64,000 bases of DNA, from the NCBI GenBank assembly GCA_017469785.1, contig JAFUFU010000045.1:146284-210283 (forward strand), in the 5' to 3' direction. This DNA is from Treponema sp. (lineage in GTDB: Bacteria > Spirochaetota > Spirochaetia > Treponematales > Treponemataceae). The notes below the pieces were generated by a model. That model searched no databases and was not told the origin of the DNA. It saw nothing but the letters and a program-made list of their open reading frames with translations. Shown here in pieces: positions 32,952 through 41,299 of this stretch (the first letter of the stretch is position 1; the number at the start of each line of letters is the position of its first letter). A program made the position numbers and the translations under genes.

Positions 32952-34517
32952 TTACTCGACTGTTTGAACAGCTGAGAGTTTCTGGATACGCAATGCCCGG
33001 TCATTTGCTAACGTTACAGTATCGTCAGTTGTTGTAGTATTCATAGCTGTAGCGATTTTATATGTACCAGAAGATAAATTACTATAAGTGTAAGTTACTA
33101 CGGTGTCTCCTTTTATGGTTGATTCCGTGAGGTTTTCGTTAGATGTATCATATGTGGCTGTTACAGCATTACCTTCCGAATCATATACAAAAATATCACT
33201 TGTGTTCGATGAACTTGTGCTTCGAGCAGAAATAGAAAGATTCGCAGTTCCTGTTACTGTGAATTCAATGTAGTCTGTCATATTAGAAACTACGCCATTT
33301 CCACAAGATTTATTAAGATTAATGTATGTTACCTTCGTCTGCTGACTGTTGATAACCCATGTTGAAGTATTACCAGCAATTTTGAAATATTTCTTGTTGT
33401 CTAAAGTTCTGCCATCGCTTATTGGAACATTTGTCATGCCTTCTGAGATTGTGTTTAGTTCAGTGGTTGTAAGAATCGTATCTTTTGCTGGAGAACCTGA
33501 CAAATCCAATTCAAACGTTCCGCTTTGAATCGTCAAATCCTCAGTTACTGTAATCGTTGCTGTAGCACTGAATGAACCGACTGTAGCTTTGATTGTTGCG
33601 CTTCCTGCCGCTGCACCTGTAACAGTGATTTCAGCACCTGTTGTCGCGCTAAGAGTTACCTTTGTTTCACCTTCGGTAATGCTCCAAGCGACGGTTTTAT
33701 CTTCTGTGGTTGTTGAAGGTGTGATTGTTGCAGTTAAAGTTGTGGAATCACCAACTTTGATTTCGTCAGAACTTGCGCTGACAGACACTCCCGTGATAGG
33801 TACCGGCGTGACTTCTTCAACGTCGTTTAATGCGCTGAGTCTAAAAATTCGGCAGCCCAACGCGTAAATGTAGTACACGCCACCGTCAAGCTCACCCAAA
33901 TCAAACTTTTCGGCATTTACAATGGTATTAGCTTCGCTTGTGAATGTCTTTTGATCGACTTTTGTTCCGCTTGAATTTGTAACGACAATCCAGCGACCGT
34001 CGTTACTTCCGTTTCCTGCTACCATAAGTTCAACATTTGCTTTGTATTTGATAGTGAGAGCAAATTTTCCTTTGTAGCCAGTTCCTGCATCGTTTACGGC
34101 GTCAGTTCCGCCCGTGACATAAATTCCAGCTCCTTTTGTCGGTTCTTCTGCTGATGTCTTGAATTTTGATGCACTTCCGTCAACAAATTTGAAAGAAGCA
34201 CCGATTCCGCTTTTTGTTGTGTCATTATTCAGCGTTGCAACGCTTGTAAAATCAGCCCCTGCTGCAAGTGTTGCAGTGATGCCTGTCGGCACTGCACTAG
34301 CATTCACGAAATCCCAGAGAGCGTCAACTTTTGTTGGTGTGTCGAAGTCTTCCTCTTGTTCTCCAGAGCCGGATCCTGAGCCAGAACCAGAGCCACCACC
34401 ATTGTCTGTTGCGCTGTCAAATGCTCCGCCTGCGCCATGTGGGGTACATGAAATCAATGCGCCCAAAAGAAGAGTGCCGGCTGCGAGCAAGGCAGCGGCT
34501 TTTGTGAGTCTTTTCAT
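32952..34517 (-). CDS. surface lipoprotein with Ig-like (Big_2) domain
   Basis: The 521-residue protein has lipobox LISC (Cys24 region) and a Gly-Ser linker of alternating GSGSGS. A beta-sandwich domain (about 55-235) ends in YYIYALGCRIFRL, followed by a bacterial Ig-like domain (about 240-325; PITGVSVSASSDEIKVGDS) and a C-terminal beta domain ending KLSAV. Its overall build resembles non-catalytic modules of secreted polysaccharide-degrading proteins or adhesins. GGAGG lies before ATG 34517. A ten-base poly-G tract (34608-34617) lies in the promoter. Confidence 0.75.
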   Translation of the reverse strand: MKRLTKAAALLAAGTLLLGALISCTPHGAGGAFDSATDNGGGSGSGSGSGSGEQEEDFDTPTKVDALWDFVNASAVPTGITATLAAGADFTSVATLNNDTTKSGIGASFKFVDGSASKFKTSAEEPTKGAGIYVTGGTDAVNDAGTGYKGKFALTIKYKANVELMVAGNGSNDGRWIVVTNSSGTKVDQKTFTSEANTIVNAEKFDLGELDGGVYYIYALGCRIFRLSALNDVEEVTPVPITGVSVSASSDEIKVGDSTTLTATITPSTTTEDKTVAWSITEGETKVTLSATTGAEITVTGAAAGSATIKATVGSFSATATITVTEDLTIQSGTFELDLSGSPAKDTILTTTELNTISEGMTNVPISDGRTLDNKKYFKIAGNTSTWVINSQQTKVTYINLNKSCGNGVVSNMTDYIEFTVTGTANLSISARSTSSSNTSDIFVYDSEGNAVTATYDTSNENLTESTIKGDTVVTYTYSNLSSGTYKIATAMNTTTTDDTVTLANDRALRIQKLSAVQTVE

Positions 34518-34590
34518 TTTGTCCTCCATTTTTGTGTAAAAACACAGACCAAAGGAATTTTTAAGCAAGATGAATCCCTAGGTCATTTGG

Positions 34591-34619
34591 ATTATATTTT
34601 AATATACGGGGGGGGGGTA
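34591..34619 (-). promoter_or_regulatory. promoter with a homopolymeric C10 tract (minus strand)
   Basis: On minus, TATAAT (34591-34596) is preceded by 11 A/T-rich bases and then ten C (34608-34617), so the tract fills the spacer and -35 position. Change of tract length by slippage would move the -35 box. Treponema pallidum tpr genes are regulated by similar poly-G tracts between their promoter boxes. Confidence 0.65.
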
Positions 34620-34673
34620 ATATTCTGACTGAAAGTTGTAAACTTCTGCTAAATTTGGAAAATAACGTTATGA

Positions 34674-35531
34674 TTACTTAGACTCGCGATATGGCTTGAA
34701 CCAATTCTGGAAAAGAAGCGTCCATGACTCACATTCTTTTTCCGAATTGTTTCCGTCGGGATTTGCTGTTTCTTCTGTTGCCAAGGCAAGGGCGTGTTTT
34801 CCCCTGTTGAAGAGATGATATTCAAAATCAATTCCCCGCTCATAGAGGGCGTTCGCAAGCAGCAGGGTGTTTTTTGCCGGAACGGCTTCGTCCTGAAGCG
34901 TGTGCCAGATGAATGTGGGCGGAAAGTCCTCCGTGATGTTTTTTTCTATTGAAACGACATCGCGCATTGTTTCTTTGCCAAGCATCCTGCAAATCTCGGC
35001 CGCCTCTTCCTGAGAAATTGAGCCGATTACGTTCTGAATGGAGCCTTCATGGCAGAAAGGCTCATCGGCGGTAATCACCGGATAGCTCAAAAGCAGGTAA
35101 TTCGGGCGCATCTCTTCGCTTGTGTAAGGGACATATTTTCTGAGAAAAGGAGAATTCCAGAAGCAGCCGAGACTTGCCGCCAGGTGTCCGCCGGCGGAAA
35201 AGCCTGCGAGTATTATTTTTTGTGAGTCAACGTGCCATTCCCGCGCTTTTTGGCGTATAAGGGCCACCGCGCCGGCGGCATCGCAGAGGGCTTCTGGATA
35301 GCGCATGGGAGACAGCTTGTAGTGAAGGATTGCGGCATGATAACCCATGGAATTCATTCTGACGGCGATTGCTTCTTGTTCTCGCTGGCCGTAATGTGAA
35401 TATCCGCCGCCGGGAATTACCAGCACGAGTGGCCTGAGCCTGTCAGCGGAAAATTTCGGATAATTTTGAAGAATGTATGTAGTTATGGAAGAATTTTTTG
35501 AATTTTCAAGATTGAATGTTTCGTGAATCAT
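34674..35531 (-). CDS. alpha/beta-hydrolase, acetyl-esterase type
   Basis: The 285-residue protein has no signal peptide. It shows an oxyanion-hole region VLVIPGGGYSHYG, the nucleophile elbow AGFSAGGH (Ser near 127), an acid residue in WHTLQDEAVP and a His in NRGKHALAL. It resembles Aes/BD-FAE-type esterases that deacetylate xylo-oligosaccharides or small esters. The location among glucanase and sugar-acid genes fits plant-polymer use. A TATACT box ends six bases before ATG, so the mRNA is probably leaderless. Confidence 0.8.
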   Translation of the reverse strand: MIHETFNLENSKNSSITTYILQNYPKFSADRLRPLVLVIPGGGYSHYGQREQEAIAVRMNSMGYHAAILHYKLSPMRYPEALCDAAGAVALIRQKAREWHVDSQKIILAGFSAGGHLAASLGCFWNSPFLRKYVPYTSEEMRPNYLLLSYPVITADEPFCHEGSIQNVIGSISQEEAAEICRMLGKETMRDVVSIEKNITEDFPPTFIWHTLQDEAVPAKNTLLLANALYERGIDFEYHLFNRGKHALALATEETANPDGNNSEKECESWTLLFQNWFKPYRESK

Positions 35532-35537
35532 GGATTT

Positions 35538-35566
35538 AGTATAAAATATTGGGGGTGGCGGGGCAA
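35538..35566 (-). promoter_or_regulatory. leaderless promoter of the esterase gene
   Basis: On minus, TTGCCC (35561-35566), 17 bases, TATACT (35538-35543), then six bases to ATG. Confidence 0.55.
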
Positions 35567-35585
35567 GGGAGACTTCCCCCTTCTT

Positions 35586-35687
35586 TAAAAAAAGAAACCA
35601 CCCGCTTAAAGGAGGAGAAACGGCGGGTGGTTTTGGTGACTGCTTCCAACGGAAGTGTCTTGCAACTACGTTGCTTTTCTTGCTGCT
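35586..35687 (-). ncRNA. predicted small RNA with an anti-Shine-Dalgarno terminator loop
   Basis: A good minus promoter (35694-35722) would start transcription near 35687. The RNA folds into GCAAC/GTTGC (35662-35674), CTTCC/GGAAG (35643-35655) and an 11-bp terminator stem AAACCACCCGC/GCGGGTGGTTT (35595-35633) followed by a T run. The 17-base terminator loop contains CTCCTCCTTT, which is complementary to ribosome binding sites. No open reading frame is evident. An alternative is a leader of the esterase gene, but that gene has its own promoter downstream. Confidence 0.55.
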
Positions 35688-35693
35688 GACTAT

Positions 35694-35722
35694 ATATTAG
35701 ACATTTTGGAGATTTTAATCAA
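35694..35722 (-). promoter_or_regulatory. promoter of the predicted small RNA
   Basis: On minus, TTGATT (35717-35722), 17-base spacer, TAATAT (35694-35699). Confidence 0.6.
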
Positions 35723-35809
35723 TAGTTTTTTTGAAAAATATTGAAAATATTACTGTTTTTTACGAAAATAACAGAAAATTATGCGGTTGTTCGCAAGGGG
35801 TAACATAAA

Positions 35810-36517
35810 ATGAAAAAAATTGGAATTATTGGTGCTATGGAAGTGGAGGTAAACTTCCTGCGCAAGCTGATGGGGGATTCTGTCACAAAAACTGAAGCCG
35901 GTGGAATTTTGTTTGAGGAGGGGAAAATTCACGGTGTGGATGCCGTTCTCGTCCGTTCCGGGGTCGGCAAGGTAAACGCGGCTCTGTGCGCGCAGCGGCT
36001 CGCTCTCCAGTTTGCCTGCTCCCACATCATCAACACGGGAATCGCCGGGGCAATGGCTCACGGTCTTGGCGTTATGGATTTCGTTGTTTCCAGCGATGCT
36101 GTCTATCACGATGTGGACGCAACCGGATTCGGCTACAAAGTTGGTCAGATTCCACAGATGGACGTGTTTTCTTTTGAGGCTGATAAAAACATGGTTGAGG
36201 CGGCTAAAAAAGCTTTCAGTGAATCTGAGCTTGCAGAGGGGCACAAGATGATTGAGGGCAGAATCGCGACTGGCGATCAATTTATCAGTGAAAAAGGTAT
36301 AAAGGCCAAAATCGCCGAGAATTTTTCACCGGCCTGTGTTGAAATGGAAGGAGCTGCAATCGCTCATGCCTCTTATCTGAACAAAGTGCCCTTCGTGATT
36401 TTGCGATGCATGAGCGACATGGCGGACGACCTCAGCTCAAACGGCTACGATTTCAATGAACCTGTTGCCGCAGAACTGAGTGCCCGCGTCGTTGAAAAAA
36501 TGATTCAGCTGATATAA
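35810..36517 (+). CDS. mtnN: 5'-methylthioadenosine/S-adenosylhomocysteine nucleosidase
   Basis: The 235-residue enzyme hydrolyses MTA and SAH to adenine and the thioribose products. Family motifs are GIIGAMEVEV (catalytic Glu13), SGVGKVNAA, NTGIAGAM, VEMEGAAIAH and the catalytic Asp in MSDMADD. AAGGGG precedes ATG. The luxS gene lies convergently right behind it, so both steps of S-adenosylhomocysteine recycling are side by side. Confidence 0.95.
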   Translation: MKKIGIIGAMEVEVNFLRKLMGDSVTKTEAGGILFEEGKIHGVDAVLVRSGVGKVNAALCAQRLALQFACSHIINTGIAGAMAHGLGVMDFVVSSDAVYHDVDATGFGYKVGQIPQMDVFSFEADKNMVEAAKKAFSESELAEGHKMIEGRIATGDQFISEKGIKAKIAENFSPACVEMEGAAIAHASYLNKVPFVILRCMSDMADDLSSNGYDFNEPVAAELSARVVEKMIQLI

Positions 36518-36549
36518 GGGCAGCTGATAAAAAGGTGCACGGCAGGCTC

Positions 36550-37044
36550 TTAGGCGTCTGCGAAGATTCTGCCGTCATCGAGGGTAACCTGGAGCTTTGT
36601 GTATTCGCTGTGGAAGTCGTTTTTCAGTCGGTCTAAATACCGCTTGCTTTCCCATTTGCACATGGGAAGGTCGTGGAGCAGATAATTTCCGCAGGCTTCC
36701 GGGCGTGTGGCGGGAACTTCGTCCTGAGTGAGAATCCATTCAAGGCAGCGGATTGTGAGCTTGCGCATGTCCTGCACGTTGTATGAGCCAGTCATGATGA
36801 TGTACATTCCCGTAAGGCAGCCCATAGGTCCGACATACACGACGTCCTCTTTTACCTCTGAATTGCGGAACCAGGTGGCCATGAGGTGCTCAAGGCTGTG
36901 GATTGCGCTCGGTCCGATGGCAGGTTCCTTGTTCGGTTCTGTGATGCGCAAATCAAATGTAGTGAACCCCTTGTCCTCTCGTGAGACGTAGATTCCGGGC
37001 TTCAAATGGGTGTGGTCAATTGTAAAACTTTGAATGACTTCCAT
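36550..37044 (-). CDS. luxS: S-ribosylhomocysteine lyase (autoinducer-2 synthase)
   Basis: The 164-residue metalloenzyme converts S-ribosylhomocysteine to homocysteine and DPD, the precursor of AI-2. Zinc ligands are visible: HSLEH (His49 and His53) and Cys118 in PEACGNY; the catalytic Cys76 lies in GPMGCLTG. ATG 37044 is chosen from family length and GGGAG eight bases upstream; an ATG at 37050 is in frame. It takes the product of the neighbouring mtnN. Confidence 0.95.
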   Translation of the reverse strand: MEVIQSFTIDHTHLKPGIYVSREDKGFTTFDLRITEPNKEPAIGPSAIHSLEHLMATWFRNSEVKEDVVYVGPMGCLTGMYIIMTGSYNVQDMRKLTIRCLEWILTQDEVPATRPEACGNYLLHDLPMCKWESKRYLDRLKNDFHSEYTKLQVTLDDGRIFADA

Positions 37045-37208
37045 AAACATTGCTCCCTGCAGTTTTTTCTATTATTATAGTGATGCTCCGTAACGTAAAC
37101 AATAGCGAATCCGCGCCTGCCGCCTGATGATTTTAGCCTATTTCCTAATCTTGTTCTTTTTGATAGAATCAATTGAGCGGTTTCCGCTATTTTTATGGAG
37201 ATTACAAA

Positions 37209-38183
37209 ATGAAAGAACTTTCTAAGTTGATGGATTTCCGACCAAGCATTAAGGTCGTTGACGCGACGCTCCGTGACGGTGGTTTGGTTAATGATTTTTA
37301 TTTCCCGGAAGGATTTGCAAAGGCACTTTACGAAGCGAATGTAAAAGCCGGCGTTGATTATATGGAATTCGGCTATCGTGCCGACAAGGAAATGTTCGAC
37401 GAGTCAAAATTCGGGCCGTGCAAATTTTCTAGCGATGACTTTATCCGCTCTGTTGTCGGTGAGAATGACACAGATTTGAAAATTGCGATTATGGCTGATG
37501 TGGGCCGCTGCAACTACAAGCAGGATATTCAGGAAAAGGCAAACAGCCCGGTTGATTTGATCCGGGTCGCAACATACACTCACCAGATGCCGGGTGCACT
37601 CGATATGATTGATGATGCCAAAAAGAAAGGCTATGAAGTCAGTTGCAATATCATGGCTATTTCTAACGCACAGGAAAGTGATTTGAAGGTTGCCCTTGAT
37701 TTGCTCGGAAAATCTCCTGTTGACATCATTTACATCGTTGACAGCTACGGCTCTCTTTACCCGGAGCAGATTGCCCGAATCGCTGACCTTTACGGTGAAT
37801 TCGCCACAAAATACGGCAAAAAACTTGGTATGCATGCTCACGACAACCAGAAGCTTGCTTTCGCAAACACAATCGAAGCTGCTGGCGATGGCGTTGATTA
37901 CCTCGATGCAACTTATGCCGCAATGGGGCGTGGAGCCGGAAACTGTGCCATGGAACTTTTGCTTGGATTTTTGAAGAATCCGAAATTCAAGCTCTTCCCT
38001 GTTATCAAATTTATTGAAGAATACATGAACCCAATGAAAGAAGCGGGTGTGCGCTGGGGCTTTGACCTGCAGTATCTTTTGACTGGCGTACTCAACCAGC
38101 ACCCTCGTACTGCAATTCAGTTCACAAAAGACAAACGCAAGGATTATTCAGAGTTCTACAAAGAAATCACAAGCCAGGAATAA
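37209..38183 (+). CDS. HMGL-like (DRE-TIM) aldolase
   Basis: The 324-residue protein has the metal-dependent DRE-TIM barrel motifs: VVDATLRDGG (near residues 16-25), YMEFGYR, and the two-His metal site GMHAHDNQKLAFANT (near 217-231), with GRGAGN near 253. It resembles 4-hydroxy-2-oxovalerate aldolases (MhpE-like) but lacks their usual C-terminal domain and dehydrogenase partner. The reaction here is probably aldol cleavage or condensation of a 2-oxo acid; the substrate is unknown. GGAG lies eight bases before ATG 37209. Confidence 0.8.
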   Translation: MKELSKLMDFRPSIKVVDATLRDGGLVNDFYFPEGFAKALYEANVKAGVDYMEFGYRADKEMFDESKFGPCKFSSDDFIRSVVGENDTDLKIAIMADVGRCNYKQDIQEKANSPVDLIRVATYTHQMPGALDMIDDAKKKGYEVSCNIMAISNAQESDLKVALDLLGKSPVDIIYIVDSYGSLYPEQIARIADLYGEFATKYGKKLGMHAHDNQKLAFANTIEAAGDGVDYLDATYAAMGRGAGNCAMELLLGFLKNPKFKLFPVIKFIEEYMNPMKEAGVRWGFDLQYLLTGVLNQHPRTAIQFTKDKRKDYSEFYKEITSQE

Positions 38184-38205
38184 TTTAGAACTTCCCTTTA
38201 TAATG

Positions 38206-38248
38206 CAGGAGGTCGTTTTGATTCATTTCAATGCCCTCCTGTTTTTTT
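38206..38248 (+). terminator. terminator of the aldolase gene
   Basis: CAGGAGG (38206-38212) pairs with CCTCCTG (38235-38241), followed by seven T. Confidence 0.75.
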
Positions 38249-38293
38249 CTAAAATCTCTAAAATCTCTAAAATCTCTTAAATCTCTAGAATTA
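38249..38293 (+). repeat. 9-bp tandem repeat, five units
   Basis: CTAAAATCT occurs three times perfectly and twice in degenerate form directly after the aldolase terminator. It lies 130 bases before the beta-helix lipoprotein gene. No promoter box inside is clear. Confidence 0.7.
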
Positions 38294-38425
38294 GGCAAAG
38301 CTGGCTTAAAAAAACTTGAAATTTTCCATAAACAAGTTATACTATCATTAAGGTTGTTTAATTTTCCCTCTTCTTATGCTGAACGTATAAGTTACTTGGT
38401 TCTCGAAAAAACTTATGGAGGATTT

Positions 38426-39955
38426 ATGAAGCGTTTTGCTTATTTGTACGCTATTTTTGCGTTTTCCATTCTATTTATTTCTTGTTTTAATGAACAAAAT
38501 TCCGGCACTTTTTTAGTCTTTTCGTCAAATGCTCGTGCTGCAAATGCCTCTGTGGAAAATCTTACAAACATCACACTAAAAGGTGAATCTTCTGATGGCG
38601 ATAAGTTGGAATATTTTTGGGAAAGCTATGAGCCCTTTATTTCTTCAAGAATTGAATTGAATCCGGGTCTTTGGGATTTTACTCTTCGAGCCTTTATTGA
38701 AGAAGTTGAATATGAAGCAAATGTGCAGGCAGAAATTCAGGCTGAAAGAGAAAATCATGTGAAATTCATTCTTAAGGCTCTTTCTTCTGAATCTGGTGAA
38801 GGTGAGTCTGTTAGCGAACCTGAGTCTGTTAGTGAACCTGAGCCTGTTAGTGAACCTGAGGAAATCAACACGATTTATGTTAGTAAAGAAGGCTCAGAAG
38901 AAAATAGTGGCATTTCCATAGACTCCCCTCTTGATTCAATTGATTCTGCAATCGCTGTCATCAAGGATTTGAATAAAAAAATCGACTGGACAATCTCTAT
39001 CAGTGGCGAAGTTTGTGGTACGCATATCATAGATATTCCTGATTCTTACATGTCTTCACTTACAATTACAGGTGGCTCTGGTGCAGAATCTGACATTCTT
39101 AACGGCAATGAAGAAGACACGACTTTAAAAATTTTAACTTCCATTCCAGTTATTCTTAAAAATCTTACGATTACTGGGGGGAACGGAACTAATGGCGGTG
39201 GCATATATATAAGTACTTCTTCAACCGTTTCTTTGGCAGATGGTGTAGTAATTTTAGGAAACTCTGCAACATCTGGTGGCGGTGTTTACAATGATGGAAA
39301 ACTTTTTATGTATGGAAGTGCAGTTATTGGGGACGCAAATGCAACATCTGTAGCGACATCTAGCAATTATGCAAACACGGCTTCAGAAAATGGAGCCGGA
39401 ATTTATTCTCCAAGTGGTGGTTCAATTTATTTAGGATATAGTAATGAATCTACCAAAACGCCTCTCTCTGGAGGAATATATTACAATTACAGTTCTGGTA
39501 GCAGTTGGAGTTCTGGTGCAGGTATTTGTGGAGAAGATGGTTCATACATATATATGGATAGCGGAAATATCAGCTACAATACGATTGATAACAGAATGGG
39601 TGGCGGTATTGCTTTCTATGGGACTTTTACTATGTCTGGCGGAAGTATAAGTTATAATAAAACTGCTGTAGTAAGTGGTACCGAAAGTGGTGGCGGAATT
39701 CGAGTGGGAGGCACATTCACGATGACAGGTGGAAGTGTTATTAATAACAATGCAGATACTGTTGGGGCAGGTGTGAGTATCGCGTCAAATAGTAATAGTA
39801 AATTCACTATGACTGGAGGAATCATTAAAAACAATGAAAGCACAAACGATGCAAATATCCATATCGAAACAGGCTCCCCAGAAATTAAAATTGGCGAAAC
39901 TTCCGTTACATCTGATAACATTTCTGATTACAACACAAACGGAATAGAACTTTAG
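38426..39955 (+). CDS. beta-helix surface lipoprotein
   Basis: The 509-residue protein has lipobox LFISC (Cys17 region). A repeated Ser-Glu-Pro linker (three SVSEPE-type units, near residues 130-150) follows, and then a right-handed beta-helix region. That region has about seven rungs of the type GGGIYxxG.FTMSGGSIxxN (from about residue 250 to 500). Such proteins resemble pectate-lyase-like or polymorphic surface adhesins expanded in treponemes; no catalytic residues are recognised. The start at ATG 38426 follows GGAGG and begins the signal peptide; the in-frame extension to 38231 runs through the tandem repeat and is rejected. Confidence 0.78.
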   Translation: MKRFAYLYAIFAFSILFISCFNEQNSGTFLVFSSNARAANASVENLTNITLKGESSDGDKLEYFWESYEPFISSRIELNPGLWDFTLRAFIEEVEYEANVQAEIQAERENHVKFILKALSSESGEGESVSEPESVSEPEPVSEPEEINTIYVSKEGSEENSGISIDSPLDSIDSAIAVIKDLNKKIDWTISISGEVCGTHIIDIPDSYMSSLTITGGSGAESDILNGNEEDTTLKILTSIPVILKNLTITGGNGTNGGGIYISTSSTVSLADGVVILGNSATSGGGVYNDGKLFMYGSAVIGDANATSVATSSNYANTASENGAGIYSPSGGSIYLGYSNESTKTPLSGGIYYNYSSGSSWSSGAGICGEDGSYIYMDSGNISYNTIDNRMGGGIAFYGTFTMSGGSISYNKTAVVSGTESGGGIRVGGTFTMTGGSVINNNADTVGAGVSIASNSNSKFTMTGGIIKNNESTNDANIHIETGSPEIKIGETSVTSDNISDYNTNGIEL

Positions 39956-40000
39956 CTTCTAAAAGCCAAAGTACAAGAAATAAACTTTGTACCAAACAAA

Positions 40001-40034
40001 AAACTCCACTTCACACTGAAGCGGAGTTTTTTTA
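40001..40034. terminator. terminator between converging genes
   Basis: AAACTCCACTTCA (40001-40013) pairs with TGAAGCGGAGTTT (40018-40030) and a T run follows. A second hairpin AAGAAATCAC/GTGATTTCTT at 40060-40084 may serve the minus-strand kinase gene. Confidence 0.8.
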
Positions 40035-40103
40035 TTCATAATGAAAAAAAGTTAATTCGTTTAAGAAATCACTTTGTGATTTCTTGTTACGGTAACTTAT
40101 AAG

Positions 40104-41129
40104 TTATCTCTGGATTCGTCCAGAACCGTCGCCGCCTGCGAGCTTGTTTACTTCGTCCTCAGAAACCATGTTGTAGTCTCCGATGATTGAGTGTTTCAAG
40201 CAAGATGCTGCAACTGCCCAGTTGATAGAATCCTGTGTGTTCATACCTTTGAGCTGTGAGTGGATGAGACCACCGCCGAATGAATCACCGCCACCTACGC
40301 GGTCAACGATCCACATCTCATATTTCTTTGAGAAAGCGTAGTCTTTGTCGTCGACGTAGAGAAGAGCCTGCCAGTCGTTGCGGTTAGCGTTGATTGAAGA
40401 GCGAAGAGTGATTGCGACTTTTTTGAAGCCGAATTTCTCTTTGAGCTGGCGTGCAACTGAAACATAACCGTCGTTGTTCAAAGTTCCTTTTGTTGTGTCA
40501 GTTCCCTCAGATTTGATGCCGAATACATCGTTTGCATCATCCTCGTTAGAGATACAAACATCAACGTATTTACAGATTTCTGTCATTGCTTTGCGGGCTT
40601 CGTCTTTTGTCCAGAGCTTTCCGCGGTAGTTAAGGTCACAAGAAGTTGTGATTCCCATTTCGCGGGCTGTTTTACAAGCTTCGATACAAGCAGTTACCAT
40701 GTTTGGTCCCAAAGCCGGTGTGATTCCTGTGATGTGGAACCATTTTGCATCCTTAAGGATTTCTTTCCAGTTGAATTCTTCTGGTTTTGCGAGCTGGATT
40801 GAAGAACCTGCTCGGTCGTAGATACATTTTGAACCACGCTGAGAAGCGCCTTTCTCGTTGTAGTAGATACCAACGCGTGGACCGCCACGAACGATATACT
40901 CTGTGTGAACGCCGTATTTGCGGAGTGAGTTTACGGCAGCCTGTCCGATTTCGTGAGTCGGGAGCTTTGTAACGAAGTATGATTCGTTTCCATAGTTAGC
41001 GAGAGAAACCGAAACGTTAGCCTCTCCGCCACCGAAAGTTGTTGTCATTGAATCAACCTGCACGAAACGATAGTAATCAGCCGGCTGGATGCGAAGCATC
41101 AATTCACCAAAAGTAACTACTTTTGCCAT
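40104..41129 (-). CDS. kdgK: 2-keto-3-deoxygluconate kinase (PfkB family)
   Basis: The 341-residue sugar kinase has the PfkB signatures: GGGEANVSVSLANYG (33-47) and DRVGGGDSFGGGL (276-288) with catalytic Asp282. The N-terminus VTFGELMLRIQP and the overall sequence are closest to KDG kinases, which phosphorylate 2-keto-3-deoxygluconate from pectin or Entner-Doudoroff breakdown. An alternative is another sugar kinase of the family. It has its own promoter at 41166-41194. The nearby aldolase, esterase and glucanase genes fit plant-polymer catabolism. Confidence 0.82.
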   Translation of the reverse strand: MAKVVTFGELMLRIQPADYYRFVQVDSMTTTFGGGEANVSVSLANYGNESYFVTKLPTHEIGQAAVNSLRKYGVHTEYIVRGGPRVGIYYNEKGASQRGSKCIYDRAGSSIQLAKPEEFNWKEILKDAKWFHITGITPALGPNMVTACIEACKTAREMGITTSCDLNYRGKLWTKDEARKAMTEICKYVDVCISNEDDANDVFGIKSEGTDTTKGTLNNDGYVSVARQLKEKFGFKKVAITLRSSINANRNDWQALLYVDDKDYAFSKKYEMWIVDRVGGGDSFGGGLIHSQLKGMNTQDSINWAVAASCLKHSIIGDYNMVSEDEVNKLAGGDGSGRIQR

Positions 41130-41165
41130 AGTCTAGACTCCTATTAATAATGAAATATTGTGAAA

Positions 41166-41194
41166 AGTATATGACGGCATTTTGTATTTCACAA
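41166..41194 (-). promoter_or_regulatory. promoter of kdgK
   Basis: On minus, TTGTGA (41189-41194), 17 bases, TATACT (41166-41171). Confidence 0.65.
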
Positions 41195-41241
41195 TTAAAC
41201 ATTATGCTCTGATTTTGTATTTTAGTGTCCAAGAAATTCAT

Positions 41242-41270
41242 TTGCTTTTTGTACATTTTAGACCTATACT
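41242..41270 (+). promoter_or_regulatory. promoter of the truncated chemoreceptor
   Basis: TTGCTT (41242-41247), 17 bases, TATACT (41265-41270). A GGAGG site lies before ATG 41300. Confidence 0.65.
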
Positions 41271-41299
41271 ATATTTAATAGCAAAAGGAGGAACATTCT

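Noticed and set aside
38231-38425. Upstream start for the beta-helix lipoprotein
   Set aside because: That frame runs through the 9-bp tandem repeat and would bury the signal peptide; ATG 38426 has GGAGG.
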